A DNA stretch of 64,000 nucleotides from Pyxidicoccus trucidator (GTDB lineage: Bacteria; Myxococcota; Myxococcia; Myxococcales; Myxococcaceae): contig NZ_JAAIXZ010000026.1 of the NCBI RefSeq assembly GCF_010894435.1, positions 92,012 to 156,011 of the forward strand. Reading direction: 5' to 3'. The position numbers and the translations under genes were made by a program. The first letter of the stretch is position 1, and every line of letters starts with the position of its first letter. Positions 1 through 8,362 of this stretch are shown in pieces. The notes below the pieces were generated by a model. It searched no databases. It was not told the origin of the DNA and worked only from the letters and a program-made list of their open reading frames with translations.

Positions 1-13
1 TGGCTGCCCCGTG

Positions 14-403
14 ATGTCTTCCATCCGTCATCCCCTCCTCTCATGGACGGTGGGCCTGCTGGCCTGCCTGCCCCTCCTGCTGCCCGCCGTGTCCCTGGCG
101 CAGTCCTCCGGCGACGCGGGCGTCCCCGATGGCGGCATTCGCATCCCCCTGCCAGATGCCTCGGTGGGCGAGGATGGCGCGGACCGCGACAACCCCGAGG
201 GTGAGGACGGCACCGGGCGGGTGAACACCGTCTGCCGCAGCACCGGGGACTGCTCGCCCCGCTTCACCTGCCAGGGCGGCACCTGCCGCTACACGGGTGT
301 GCGGCAGGCGGAGCGCGTGGGGTGTCTGCTCGGCCCCGAGGCGGCGCTGGTGCTGGTGGGACTGGCGGCGGTGGCCGCGCCCCGGCGCAAGAAGAAGCAG
401 TAG
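14..403 (+). CDS. Small secreted protein with C-terminal membrane anchor
   Basis: 129-residue protein with an N-terminal signal peptide (hydrophobic LLACLPLLLPAVSLAQ). An acidic, Asp/Gly-rich linker follows, then a short cysteine-rich stretch (CRSTGDCSPRFTCQGGTC). It ends in Gly-Cys, a hydrophobic helix and a basic tail (RRKKK). That ending resembles myxobacterial C-terminal sorting signals of the MYXO-CTERM kind, so surface anchoring is inferred. No catalytic domain is visible. ATG at 14 follows an in-frame GTG at 11; either could start translation. The gene ends 12 bases before the methyltransferase gene and may be co-transcribed with it. Confidence 0.7.
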   Translation: MSSIRHPLLSWTVGLLACLPLLLPAVSLAQSSGDAGVPDGGIRIPLPDASVGEDGADRDNPEGEDGTGRVNTVCRSTGDCSPRFTCQGGTCRYTGVRQAERVGCLLGPEAALVLVGLAAVAAPRRKKKQ

Positions 404-415
404 CGGGGGGCGCGC

Positions 416-1459
416 ATGCGGCTGGGGCTCAAGGCGGACAACCTGCTGGAGCGCGTGGCGGACTGGTTCAACCTGGCCCCCAAGCCGGTGGCGCAGGCCT
501 TCTTCGGGATGATGGCCTCCCGCACGCTGATGGCGGGCGTGCGCCTGGGCGTCTACGCCGCGCTCGCGGAGGGGCCCGCCTCGGCGGAGTCGCTGGCGGA
601 GCGGCTGAAGCTCTCCCCCGAGGGCACCCGCACCCTGCTGGAGGCGCTGGTGGCCTGCGACGCCGTGGAGCGCCAGCGCGGCGGCCGCTACCGGATTGCC
701 CCCCGGGCGAAGCGGTGGCTGGACCCGCGCTCGCCGAAGTACGTGGGCGCCTTCCTGGAGTTCAACTACGCCCAGTGGGACTGGTGGACGGGGCTGGAGG
801 GCGTGGTGCGCTCCGGCCAGGCGGTGGACATCCACCAGTTCGCGCCGGAGGACCCGCGCTGGCGGGACTACATCCACGCCATGCACCAGTTGGCGCGGCT
901 GGCGGCCCCCGAGGTGGCGGCGGCCATTCCCCTGCCCCGGGGGGCGAAGAGCCTGCTCGATTTGGGAGGCGCGCACGGCTGGTACGCCGCGGAGATGTGC
1001 CTCCGCAACCGGGGGCTGAAGGCCACGGTGCTGGATTTGGAAGGCAGCGCGCGGGTGGGCCGGGACATCATCACCTCGGCGGGGCTGAGCCACCTCGTCA
1101 CGCACCGCGAGGGCGACGTGCTCACCGCGGAGCTGGGCGGCCCGTACGACACGGTGCTGCTCTTCCAGGTGATGCACCACCTGTCGCCCGCGCAGAACGT
1201 GGCCCTGCTGCGGCGGGTGCGCGGTGCGCTGGCCCCCCGGGGCACCCTGGCCGTCCTCGAGTACCTGCGCGAGGACATCGACGACCCGACCAGCTCCGCG
1301 CCGCTGATCGGCCTGCACTACTTCCTCACGTCCGGCGCCGCGGCCTATGCGCCCGCGGAGGTGGAGGGCTTCCTGGACGACGCGGGCTTCAAAATCGAGC
1401 AGACCCGGCCCATCCGCCACCTCCCCTTGCAGACGCTCCTGGTGGCCCGGCCGGACTGA
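416..1459 (+). CDS. Class I SAM-dependent methyltransferase (O-methyltransferase-like)
   Basis: 347 residues with the two-part layout of the COMT/acetylserotonin O-methyltransferase group. An N-terminal winged-helix dimerisation region (about 30-100) has the helix LAERLKLSPEGTRTLLEAL. A Rossmann methyltransferase domain follows, with SAM-binding motif I LLDLGGAHGWY near residue 180 and the late motif VMHHLSP around 250. Substrate cannot be read from sequence. It precedes a polyprenyl-phospho-arabinose-like gene set but is separated from it by about 120 bases, so a shared pathway is only possible. Confidence 0.8.
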   Translation: MRLGLKADNLLERVADWFNLAPKPVAQAFFGMMASRTLMAGVRLGVYAALAEGPASAESLAERLKLSPEGTRTLLEALVACDAVERQRGGRYRIAPRAKRWLDPRSPKYVGAFLEFNYAQWDWWTGLEGVVRSGQAVDIHQFAPEDPRWRDYIHAMHQLARLAAPEVAAAIPLPRGAKSLLDLGGAHGWYAAEMCLRNRGLKATVLDLEGSARVGRDIITSAGLSHLVTHREGDVLTAELGGPYDTVLLFQVMHHLSPAQNVALLRRVRGALAPRGTLAVLEYLREDIDDPTSSAPLIGLHYFLTSGAAAYAPAEVEGFLDDAGFKIEQTRPIRHLPLQTLLVARPD

Positions 1460-1581
1460 GCCGGGGCCACCCTGCCCTGGGGATGGAGGTCCGGTCCGCT
1501 GGTCGCCAGCCGGGCGGAGCCTTCCAATCCTGGTTTTCGGCATCCCCCCTTCCCCCTGCGTTAGCCTGCGTTCTTCTTCCG

Positions 1582-3027
1582 ATGCTCCCCGATACACCCC
1601 TGCCAGCCGACCCGCCGGACGTGCCGCTCGCCGTCGACCTCGACGGGACGCTGGTGCGCACGGACACGCTCCACGAGAACCTGCTCGCCCTCTTCAAGCA
1701 CGCCCCCTGGCTGCTGCTGCTGGTGCCGCTGTGGGTGCTCAGGGGCAAGGCCTTCTTCAAGGCGGAGGTGGCGCGGCGGGTGGCGCTGGACGCGGCGCGC
1801 CTGCCGTACAACGAGGAGCTGCTGGCCTTCCTCCACGAGGAGAGGGCGCGCGGCCGCCGGCTGGTGCTGGCCACCGCGGCGGACCGGCGCATCGCCGACG
1901 CCGTGGCCGCGCACCTGGGCCTCTTCTCCGAGGTCCATGCCAGCGACGGCACGGTGAACCTGTCCGGCGCGCGCAAGCTGGCGAAGCTGAAGGAGTCGCT
2001 GGGCACCTTCGACTACGCGGGCAATGACGGGGTGGACGTGCCGCTGTGGCGCGAGTCCCGGCAGGTGGTGGTGGTGCACGCCCCCGCCGACGTGCTGCGA
2101 CGGGCGCGCGGGCTGGGCCGCGAGGTGCACCGCGTCTTCGAGCGCCCCCGCGTGGGCCCCCGCGTCTGGGTGAAGGCGCTGCGCGTGCACCAGTGGGCGA
2201 AGAACGCGCTCGTCTTCGTGCCCATGCTGGCCGCCCACAAGGCGCTGGATGCGGACCTGCTGGTGAAGGCGGTGCTGGGCTTCATCGCCTTCAGCCTGTG
2301 CGCCTCCAGCGTGTACGTGCTGAATGACCTGCTGGACCTGGACTCGGACCGCCGCCACCCGACGAAGTGCAAGCGCCCCTTCGCGGCGTGCGCGCTGCCG
2401 GTGAGCACGGGCGCGGTGCTGGCGCCCGCGCTGCTGCTGGCCGGGGCGGCGGTGTGCCTGCTGCTGCCGCCCGCCTTCTCCGCGCTGCTGGCCACGTACT
2501 ACGCGCTGACGCTGGCGTACTCGCTGCGGCTGAAGCAGGTGGTGATGCTGGACGTGCTGGTGCTGGCGGGCCTGTACACGGTGCGAATCTTCGGCGGCTC
2601 GCTGGCGGTGGGCGTGCCCACGTCGAGCTGGCTGATGATGTTCAGCATGTTCCTCTTCCTCTCGCTGGCGCTGGTGAAGCGGCTGAGCGAGGTGCGGCGG
2701 CTGCGGCTGACCAACGAGGCGGCGGCCCACGGGCGCGGCTACCTGGCGCAGGACTACGAGCAGCTCGCCAGCCTGGGCGCCGCCGCGGGCCAGGTGTCCG
2801 TGCTGGTGCTGGCGCTCTACATCACCTCCAAGGAGGTGACGGCGCTGTACTCGCACCCCGAGCGGCTCTGGCTGCTGTGCCCGGTGATGCTCTACTGGGT
2901 GGGGCGGGTGTGGGTGCTGGCGCATCGCGGGCTGGTGAACGAGGACCCGCTCGTCTTCGCGCTGAGGGACCGGGTGAGCTACGCGGTGGGGCTCGTCTCG
3001 GCGCTGGTGCTATGGGTCGCCCGGTGA
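1582..3027 (+). CDS. HAD phosphatase-UbiA prenyltransferase fusion (DPPR synthase-like)
   Basis: 481 residues. The N-terminal third is a HAD phosphatase that looks complete: DLDGT near residue 20, LATAADRR (motif II), lysine motif KLAKLKESL, and acidic motif AGNDGVD. The rest is a polytopic UbiA-family prenyltransferase with NDLLDLDSDRRHP near residue 248 and a second conserved loop SLRLKQVVMLDVLVLAGLY. In mycobacteria the UbiA protein Rv3806c transfers phosphoribose from PRPP to decaprenyl phosphate, and a separate phosphatase removes the 5-phosphate. A fusion could do both steps, and the adjacent DprE1- and DprE2-like genes favour this. Start chosen at ATG 1582, where homology begins; the open frame runs further upstream. 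Confidence 0.82.
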   Translation: MLPDTPLPADPPDVPLAVDLDGTLVRTDTLHENLLALFKHAPWLLLLVPLWVLRGKAFFKAEVARRVALDAARLPYNEELLAFLHEERARGRRLVLATAADRRIADAVAAHLGLFSEVHASDGTVNLSGARKLAKLKESLGTFDYAGNDGVDVPLWRESRQVVVVHAPADVLRRARGLGREVHRVFERPRVGPRVWVKALRVHQWAKNALVFVPMLAAHKALDADLLVKAVLGFIAFSLCASSVYVLNDLLDLDSDRRHPTKCKRPFAACALPVSTGAVLAPALLLAGAAVCLLLPPAFSALLATYYALTLAYSLRLKQVVMLDVLVLAGLYTVRIFGGSLAVGVPTSSWLMMFSMFLFLSLALVKRLSEVRRLRLTNEAAAHGRGYLAQDYEQLASLGAAAGQVSVLVLALYITSKEVTALYSHPERLWLLCPVMLYWVGRVWVLAHRGLVNEDPLVFALRDRVSYAVGLVSALVLWVAR

Positions 3028-3040
3028 GAGGACTCGCGCG

Positions 3041-4432
3041 ATGAAGGCTCTGGAGTCCTGGGGGCGCTATCCCCGCGTCGAACAACGGACGCAGCCGCTG
3101 GTGTGGCGCACCGACGCGCTGCCCCGGCCCGGCGGGACGCTGCTGCCCCATGGCCTGGGCCGCAGCTATGGCGACTCGTGCCTCAACGAGGGCGGGACGC
3201 TGCTGCTCACCTCGGGGCTGGACAGGCTCATCTCCTTCGACACGGCCACCGGCGTGGTGCGCTGCGAGGCGGGCGTCACGCTGGATACGCTGCTGCGGCT
3301 GGCGGCGCCGCGCGGCTGGTTCCTCCCGGTGACGCCGGGCACCAAGTTCGTCACGGTGGGCGGCGCCCTCGCCAACGACGTGCACGGGAAGAACCACCAC
3401 CGGGGCGGCACCTTCGGCCGGTACGTGCGGCGCTTCGAGCTGGTGCGCTCGGACGGCAGCCGCCGGGTGTGCGCGCCGGACGAGAATCCGGACTGGTACG
3501 GGGCGACGATTGGCGGCCTGGGGCTCACCGGGCTCGTCACCTGGGCGGAGGTGCAGCTCAAGCCCATCAGCAACCCGTACGTGCTTCAGGAGACGGTGCC
3601 CTTCGGGAACCTGGACGAGTTCCTCGTCGTCGCCCGTGAGTCCGAGACAGACTACGAGTTCACCATGGCCTGGGTGGACTGCCTGGCCCGGGGGAAGAAG
3701 CTGGGGCGCGGCCTGCTGTACCGGGGCAACTTCGCGCCTCCGCAGTTCGACGGGCTGCCGCTGGCGAAGAGCCACCTGTCCCACGGCTCGGGGCTGGCGG
3801 TGCCCATGGACATGCCGGCCTTCTGCCTCAACCGGCTGTCGGTGTCCGCGTTCAACTGGCTCTACTACCACCGGCAGAACGGCAAGCCGAAGCAGCGGCT
3901 CACGCACTACGACCCGTTCTTCTACCCGCTGGACGCCATCTACGGGTGGAACCGCATCTACGGCAAGCGGGGCTTCCTCCAGTTCCAGTGCGTGGTGCCC
4001 TACACCACCGCACGCGACGCGCTGGCGGAAATCCTGGAGCGCAGCTCGCGCGGCGGGCTGCCCAGCTTCCTCTCCGTGCTGAAGACCTTCGGCGACCTTC
4101 CGTCTCCGGGGTGGATGTCCTTCCCCCGCCAGGGCGTGACGCTGGCCATGGACTTCGCCAACCGCGGCGAGAAGACGTGGCGGCTGGTGGAGGAGCTGGA
4201 CAAGGTGACGCGCGAGGCGGGCGGCGCGGTGTACCCGGCGAAGGACGCGCGGATGAGCCCGGAGAGCTTCGCGGCGTACTTCCCCCGGCGGGAGGAGTTC
4301 TCCCGCTACCTGGACCCGGCCTTCTCCTCCTCCTTCTGGCGGCGGGTGAACCCGGTGGCCCTGCCCTTCTCCCTGGAGTCCGAGCGCGGCCCGGCGGCCT
4401 CGCGGCCCCAGTCCCTGCTTGCGATTCGCTGA
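3041..4432 (+). CDS. FAD-dependent decaprenylphosphoryl-ribose oxidase-like (DprE1 family)
   Basis: 463 residues, a vanillyl-alcohol-oxidase-type flavoprotein. N-terminal FAD domain has HGLGRSYGDSCLNEGG and the DprE1-like NDVHGKNHHRGG stretch around 112-123. In DprE1, the epimerase oxidase oxidises C2 of polyprenylphosphoryl-ribose. The C-terminal substrate domain keeps the lysine of YPAKDARM (Lys401, matching Lys418 of the mycobacterial enzyme). The position matching the benzothiazinone-reactive Cys387 is Ala369 in VTLAMDF. It lies 13 bases after the UbiA gene and 24 before the SDR, consistent with one operon. Other sugar-oxidising relatives (for example the L-gulonolactone oxidase group) are possible but lack this neighbourhood. 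Confidence 0.85.
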   Translation: MKALESWGRYPRVEQRTQPLVWRTDALPRPGGTLLPHGLGRSYGDSCLNEGGTLLLTSGLDRLISFDTATGVVRCEAGVTLDTLLRLAAPRGWFLPVTPGTKFVTVGGALANDVHGKNHHRGGTFGRYVRRFELVRSDGSRRVCAPDENPDWYGATIGGLGLTGLVTWAEVQLKPISNPYVLQETVPFGNLDEFLVVARESETDYEFTMAWVDCLARGKKLGRGLLYRGNFAPPQFDGLPLAKSHLSHGSGLAVPMDMPAFCLNRLSVSAFNWLYYHRQNGKPKQRLTHYDPFFYPLDAIYGWNRIYGKRGFLQFQCVVPYTTARDALAEILERSSRGGLPSFLSVLKTFGDLPSPGWMSFPRQGVTLAMDFANRGEKTWRLVEELDKVTREAGGAVYPAKDARMSPESFAAYFPRREEFSRYLDPAFSSSFWRRVNPVALPFSLESERGPAASRPQSLLAIR

Positions 4433-4456
4433 CCCCTCCCCGAGATTCCGCACCCC

Positions 4457-5194
4457 ATGAAGAAAGTGCTCGTCCTCGGCGCCACCAGCGCCATTGCCCA
4501 GGCGACGGTGCGGCTGCTCGCCGCGCGCGGCGCCTCGCTGTACCTCGTCGGCCGCAACGCGGCGAACCTGGAGGCGGTGGCGCAGGATGCCACCACGCGC
4601 GGCGCGGCGAAGGTGGCAGCGCAGGCGGTGGACCTGAACGACTTCTCCGCGCACGAGGCGATGGTGGACGCGGCGTACACGGCGCTGGGCGGGCTGGACG
4701 GCGTGGTGCTGGCGCACGGCGTGCTGGGTGACCAGGCCGAGGCGCAGAAGTCCTGGGCCGCGACGGAGACGGTCCTGCGCACCAACTTCCTGAGCGCGGT
4801 GTCCCTGCTGACGGTGCTGGCCAACCGCTTCGAGGCGCAGAAGGCCGGGACGCTGGTGGTGATTTCGTCCGTGGCCGGAGACCGCGGCCGGCAGAGCAAC
4901 TACGTGTACGGCGCGTCGAAGGGCGCGCTCAACGTGTTCCTCCAGGGCCTGCGCAACCGACTGGCGAAGTCCGGCGTGGCCGTCGTCACCGTGAAGCCCG
5001 GCTTCGTGGACACACCGATGACGGCGCACCTGCCGAAGAACAAGCTGTTCGCCTCGCCGGACAAGGTGGCGCGCGGGCTGCTGAGCGCCGCGGATGCGCG
5101 CAAGAACGAGGTCTACGTCCCCGGCATCTGGGCGCTCATCATGCTCATCATCCGGACGATTCCGGAGACCGTGTTCAAGCGGATGAAGCTGTAG
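4457..5194 (+). CDS. Short-chain dehydrogenase, DprE2-like
   Basis: 245 residues of classical SDR type. Nucleotide-binding glycine motif GATSAIAQATVRLLAARG starts near residue 8. The catalytic set is Ser137/Ser138 in VISSVAGDRGR and Tyr151-x3-Lys155 in YVYGASKGAL. The C-terminus is hydrophobic (IWALIMLIIRTIPETVFKRMKL), as expected for a membrane-associated enzyme acting on a polyprenyl-linked substrate. DprE2 reduces the 2-keto intermediate made by DprE1, giving the arabino epimer. The assignment rests on the SDR motifs plus operon position directly after the DprE1-like gene. Confidence 0.82.
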   Translation: MKKVLVLGATSAIAQATVRLLAARGASLYLVGRNAANLEAVAQDATTRGAAKVAAQAVDLNDFSAHEAMVDAAYTALGGLDGVVLAHGVLGDQAEAQKSWAATETVLRTNFLSAVSLLTVLANRFEAQKAGTLVVISSVAGDRGRQSNYVYGASKGALNVFLQGLRNRLAKSGVAVVTVKPGFVDTPMTAHLPKNKLFASPDKVARGLLSAADARKNEVYVPGIWALIMLIIRTIPETVFKRMKL

Positions 5195-5250
5195 CCGGGC
5201 GCGGGGGCAGGCCGCTTGTCAGAAGGGGCTGATATCCCCACACTTCGAGC

Positions 5251-5838
5251 ATGGCCTACGGCGCGCGAAAGCAGGAGGGTCCCGCAACCCTTGCCGACCT
5301 CGAGGCTCTGCCGGAGGGCGTCGTGGGCGAGATCATCGATGGAACGCTGTATACGCATGCCCGTCCTGGGGACGGGCACATCTATTTCGGGCTGCGGCTT
5401 TTCGGCGAGCTGGATGGCCCCTTCCAGCTTGGAGTCAACGGGCCCGGAGGGTGGTGGCTCCGCATCGAGCCCGGGGTGCAGGTCGAGGGCTCTCCGGAGT
5501 TCATTCCGGACCTCGCCGGGTGGCGACGTGAGCGAGTCCCCGAGCCCCCCGAGGGACGGTGGGCCACCGCTCCAGATTGGGTCTGCGAGATTCTCTCTCC
5601 CGCGACGCGAGGCTATGACCGGCGCATCAAGCGCCCCTTCTATGCGCGCATCGGCGTCCAGCACCTCTGGTTCATCGACCTGGAGGAGCGAACGCTTTCC
5701 GTCAACAGGAGGGTGAACGGCCTCTGGACGGAGACGGGGGTCTACGGCGAGGAGGATGCGCTCGTTCGCGTGGCGCCATTCGAGGACGTGGAGCTGAGGC
5801 TGGGCTGGCTCTGGCAGTCCGTCTGGACCAGGCGCTGA
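5251..5838 (+). CDS. Uma2 family (DUF820) restriction-endonuclease-like protein
   Basis: 195 residues with the Uma2 core: VVGEIIDGTLYTHARP at the N-terminus, PDLAGWRRERVPEPPE carrying the acidic residue of a PD-(D/E)XK fold, then CEILSPATRGYDRRIKRPFYARIGVQHLWFIDLEERTL. The family is abundant in myxobacteria and cyanobacteria and its role is unsettled. Two more Uma2 genes lie near 15.2 and 16.7 kb but are more similar to each other. The last 97 bases overlap, antisense, the end of the next gene. Confidence 0.85.
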   Translation: MAYGARKQEGPATLADLEALPEGVVGEIIDGTLYTHARPGDGHIYFGLRLFGELDGPFQLGVNGPGGWWLRIEPGVQVEGSPEFIPDLAGWRRERVPEPPEGRWATAPDWVCEILSPATRGYDRRIKRPFYARIGVQHLWFIDLEERTLSVNRRVNGLWTETGVYGEEDALVRVAPFEDVELRLGWLWQSVWTRR

Positions 5839-6830
5839 GGCTTGTCGGTGAAGCTGCGGCGGAGCACCTCCATGAAGGGCACGCCGCAGGCACGCAGGAG
5901 CGACAGCAGCGTCGTCACCGCCCACGGAGACGGCGTCACGAAGTAGCGCTGGGGCGTCCGCCCAGGGAACGCGTCCTTCAACTCGCGCAGGCGGGCAAGG
6001 TACTCCACGCCCACGAGCCGCCGCTCCAGCCACTGCACCTGGCGAGAGAGCCCCGGTGAGCAGCCTTCCGTGTCCACGCCGTACAGCGGGCAGAACCCCA
6101 GCGAGAGCTGGGGGATGCCCTCTTCACGCAGGCGCGCCGCGAGCGTCGCCACGACGGAGTAGTACACGCCCCACAGCCGCGTCGGCTCGAAGCGGATGAG
6201 GTTGAGCAGGTAGCCCTGGACGCGGCCCTCACGGAAGTACGGGTCCAGCACCGCGTAGCCGAACACTCGCGAGTCAGGCCCCTGATGCAGGAGGAACAGC
6301 CGGGCGAGCCCGTCACCGTCGAGCGTCAGCGGCCGGTTGAGGAAGCGCATCTCCACCGGCACCGAGCTGCGGCGCAGGTAGGCGCGGGTGATGGCGTCGA
6401 CCCTCGCACGCTCCTCGGCGCTCAGCGCCTCGGGACGGACCTCGCGCACCTCGAAGCCACCGCGCGCCGCCTTCCGGAGCGCGCCGCTCACCTTCGCGTC
6501 TCGCTCGGACTCCGGCGCGTCGAGCGCGAGGAGCTTGTCCACGCCCATGCCGCTGACGCGGTAGCGCGGCCCTCCCAGCCCGGCGGCGAGCGTCGCGACG
6601 TCCTGCTGCACATAGAAGAAGAGAGGACGCCTGCCCTCCTGGAGAAAGCGCTGGAGCAGCTCCGCCCGGTCGCTCGCCGCGCAGACCGGGGGACCGAGCG
6701 TCAGGTCGAACCCGAAGGCCCGCTGATAGGCGATGTAGCCGTACGAGGTCTCGAAGTACGAGAGGCCCGGCTGGAGCGTCGAGTAGGAAATCGGGTCGGC
6801 GCCGTGCGCTCGCACCAGGTCGTGCTTCAC
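5742..6830 (-). CDS. DUF2156 protein, MprF C-terminal-domain-like
   Basis: 362 residues resembling the cytosolic GNAT-like domain of phosphatidylglycerol lysyltransferase (DUF2156). It has GADPISYSTLQPGLSYFETSYG at the N-terminus, FFYVQQDVATLAAGLG and SGMGVDKLLALD, and LGFCPLYGVD later. No membrane segments are seen, so it would be a stand-alone soluble version, perhaps an aminoacyl- or acyl-transferase. GTG at 6830 was chosen because upstream residues are low-complexity Arg/Pro; no strong ribosome-binding site precedes it. The last 35 or so residues are Ser/Thr/Gln-rich, lack family character and overlap the Uma2 gene, suggesting a displaced stop codon. Confidence 0.7.
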   Translation of the reverse strand: MKHDLVRAHGADPISYSTLQPGLSYFETSYGYIAYQRAFGFDLTLGPPVCAASDRAELLQRFLQEGRRPLFFYVQQDVATLAAGLGGPRYRVSGMGVDKLLALDAPESERDAKVSGALRKAARGGFEVREVRPEALSAEERARVDAITRAYLRRSSVPVEMRFLNRPLTLDGDGLARLFLLHQGPDSRVFGYAVLDPYFREGRVQGYLLNLIRFEPTRLWGVYYSVVATLAARLREEGIPQLSLGFCPLYGVDTEGCSPGLSRQVQWLERRLVGVEYLARLRELKDAFPGRTPQRYFVTPSPWAVTTLLSLLRACGVPFMEVLRRSFTDKPQRLVQTDCQSQPSLSSTSSNGATRTSASSSP

Positions 6831-6914
6831 GCGTCCACGATACCGGGGCCGAGGGCCTGGGGCGAGACGCGGCCCCCGTGGCATAGTCGCGCGCGAATGA
6901 AGGGGGCGCGGCAC

Positions 6915-7748
6915 ATGACCGACGGACGGGCGTTACCTGGCGTGGACCTCACACCGGACGCCCTGGCGGGACCTTCCCTGGAGCGGCTGTGCGAGCTGGC
7001 GGCGCGCGACCAGTGGCGGCTCGAGGACCTGGACTGGAGCTCGGTGGACGTCTCGGCGCTGCCGGAGCCCTTCCGGCAGACCGCGGCCGATGCCTTCGCA
7101 CAGCTCCAGTGGGGCGAGCAGACCGCCCTCTTCGCCGCCATGCGCCTGATGGAGCTGCTCCCCGAGGGTGCCGCGCGTACCTTCCTCGCCACCCAGCGGA
7201 CGGACGAAGCCCGCCATGTGGCCTTCTTCGAGCGCGTCGTCCGCCTCTTCGGGTGCGAGGGGCGGGTGCGGCCCTCCGTCCTCCGGCTGATGCAGGAGGT
7301 GCGGGAGGCGGAGACGCCCGAGGCGCTGCTGCTCGGCATGCAGGTGCTCATCGAGGGCGTGGCGCACTCCATGTTCCTGGAGGCGGTGAAGCTCGTGGAG
7401 GCGATGGGCGACATTGAGGAGTTCGACAGCTCGATTCGCGCGCTGAAGACGCTGGTGGCGGAGTCCATGCCCCGGCTGGCGCGGGACGAGAGCCGCCACA
7501 TCGCCTTCGGCCTGCACTCCCTGCGGCGACTCATTCCCCAGTTGGACGGCGCGGCGCGCCTGCGGCTGGAGGAGAAGGTGGCCCTGTGGGGCGAGTGGCT
7601 GCTGGAGCAGGTGCGCGACCCGGACCTCGTGGTGGGCATCGGCATGGACGGAGACGCGCTCTGTGGACGGCTCATCGAGGACCTGAACCTGCGCATCGGC
7701 CAGGTCGGGCTCGCCACGCGGCTGGCTCCACTGAGGGCGGAGGGATGA
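6915..7748 (+). CDS. Ferritin-like diiron protein, R2/oxygenase type
   Basis: 277 residues, mostly helical. Two E-x-x-H diiron motifs are visible: DEARH (Glu98, His101) and DESRH (Glu192, His195). Further acidic residues sit in earlier helices (LQWGEQTALFAAMRLMELLPEG). Such proteins bind two iron atoms and activate O2 for oxidation or hydroxylation; the substrate is unknown here. ATG 6915 is preceded by an AGGGGG-rich ribosome-binding site; an in-frame ATG at 6897 is the alternative. It starts a compact four-gene operon and diverges from the DUF2156 gene. Confidence 0.72.
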   Translation: MTDGRALPGVDLTPDALAGPSLERLCELAARDQWRLEDLDWSSVDVSALPEPFRQTAADAFAQLQWGEQTALFAAMRLMELLPEGAARTFLATQRTDEARHVAFFERVVRLFGCEGRVRPSVLRLMQEVREAETPEALLLGMQVLIEGVAHSMFLEAVKLVEAMGDIEEFDSSIRALKTLVAESMPRLARDESRHIAFGLHSLRRLIPQLDGAARLRLEEKVALWGEWLLEQVRDPDLVVGIGMDGDALCGRLIEDLNLRIGQVGLATRLAPLRAEG

Positions 7749-8362
7749 ACACCGAGCGCGCAATCCAGGAGCGGATGGGCTTCTTCGTGAAGCACGGACG
7801 CCTGGACCGGCTGCCATCCCCGTGGCAGGTCCGCGTGGGCGGGCTGGCGATGCTGCCCGTCACCCTGAGCGAGAGCGAGCGGGAGCGGCAGCGCAGCCGA
7901 AGCACCTGGATGGGGCAGGTGCCCATCCGCGTCCCGCTCCAGCTGCTCTACAACCCGCGCCAGCTCCTCGCGGACTCCGGGCTCACCCAAAGCCCGACGA
8001 GCGTCGTCCGGCACGTGGTCAGCGTGTACCACGAGGACGCGTTCCTCGGTTACGACCTGCAGCTGTTGCAGTCCCACCCGGGCGGCCTGGCCCTGCTGCG
8101 CGAGGAGGCGTCGAAGGTCGTCGAGGGCCGCACGCGCTGGGCGTCATACCTGCGGGGGCTGGTGGCCTGGCCGGGCTACCACGCGCGGCTGGTGGAGCTG
8201 GCCGAGGCCGCCGAGCGCTTCGAGTACCCGGACGCGCTGGACGTGGACCCGCGCTTCGCCACGCTCGTCGGCTTCGCGCGGTTCTGTGGCTCCATGCCGG
8301 ACTGGCCGGAGCGCGGCTTCTACGGCTTCGACCTCGACAAGCTGGTGCGGCGATGGAAGTAG
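7745..8362 (+). CDS. Conserved hypothetical protein in diiron-radical SAM operon
   Basis: 205-residue soluble protein that I do not recognise. No signal peptide, membrane helix or metal motif is obvious. It is mixed alpha/beta with recognisable stretches TWMGQVPIRVPLQLLYNPRQ and a Trp/Tyr-rich middle (ASYLRGLVAWPGYHARLVEL). The start codon overlaps the previous stop as ATGA and its end overlaps the acyltransferase start by ten bases. Translational coupling to both neighbours is therefore likely, which suggests a shared pathway or complex. Confidence 0.68.
   Translation: MNTERAIQERMGFFVKHGRLDRLPSPWQVRVGGLAMLPVTLSESERERQRSRSTWMGQVPIRVPLQLLYNPRQLLADSGLTQSPTSVVRHVVSVYHEDAFLGYDLQLLQSHPGGLALLREEASKVVEGRTRWASYLRGLVAWPGYHARLVELAEAAERFEYPDALDVDPRFATLVGFARFCGSMPDWPERGFYGFDLDKLVRRWK

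Noticed and set aside
7745..8362. Naming the 205-residue protein by its operon
   Set aside because: No motif could be matched; naming it after its neighbours would be invention.
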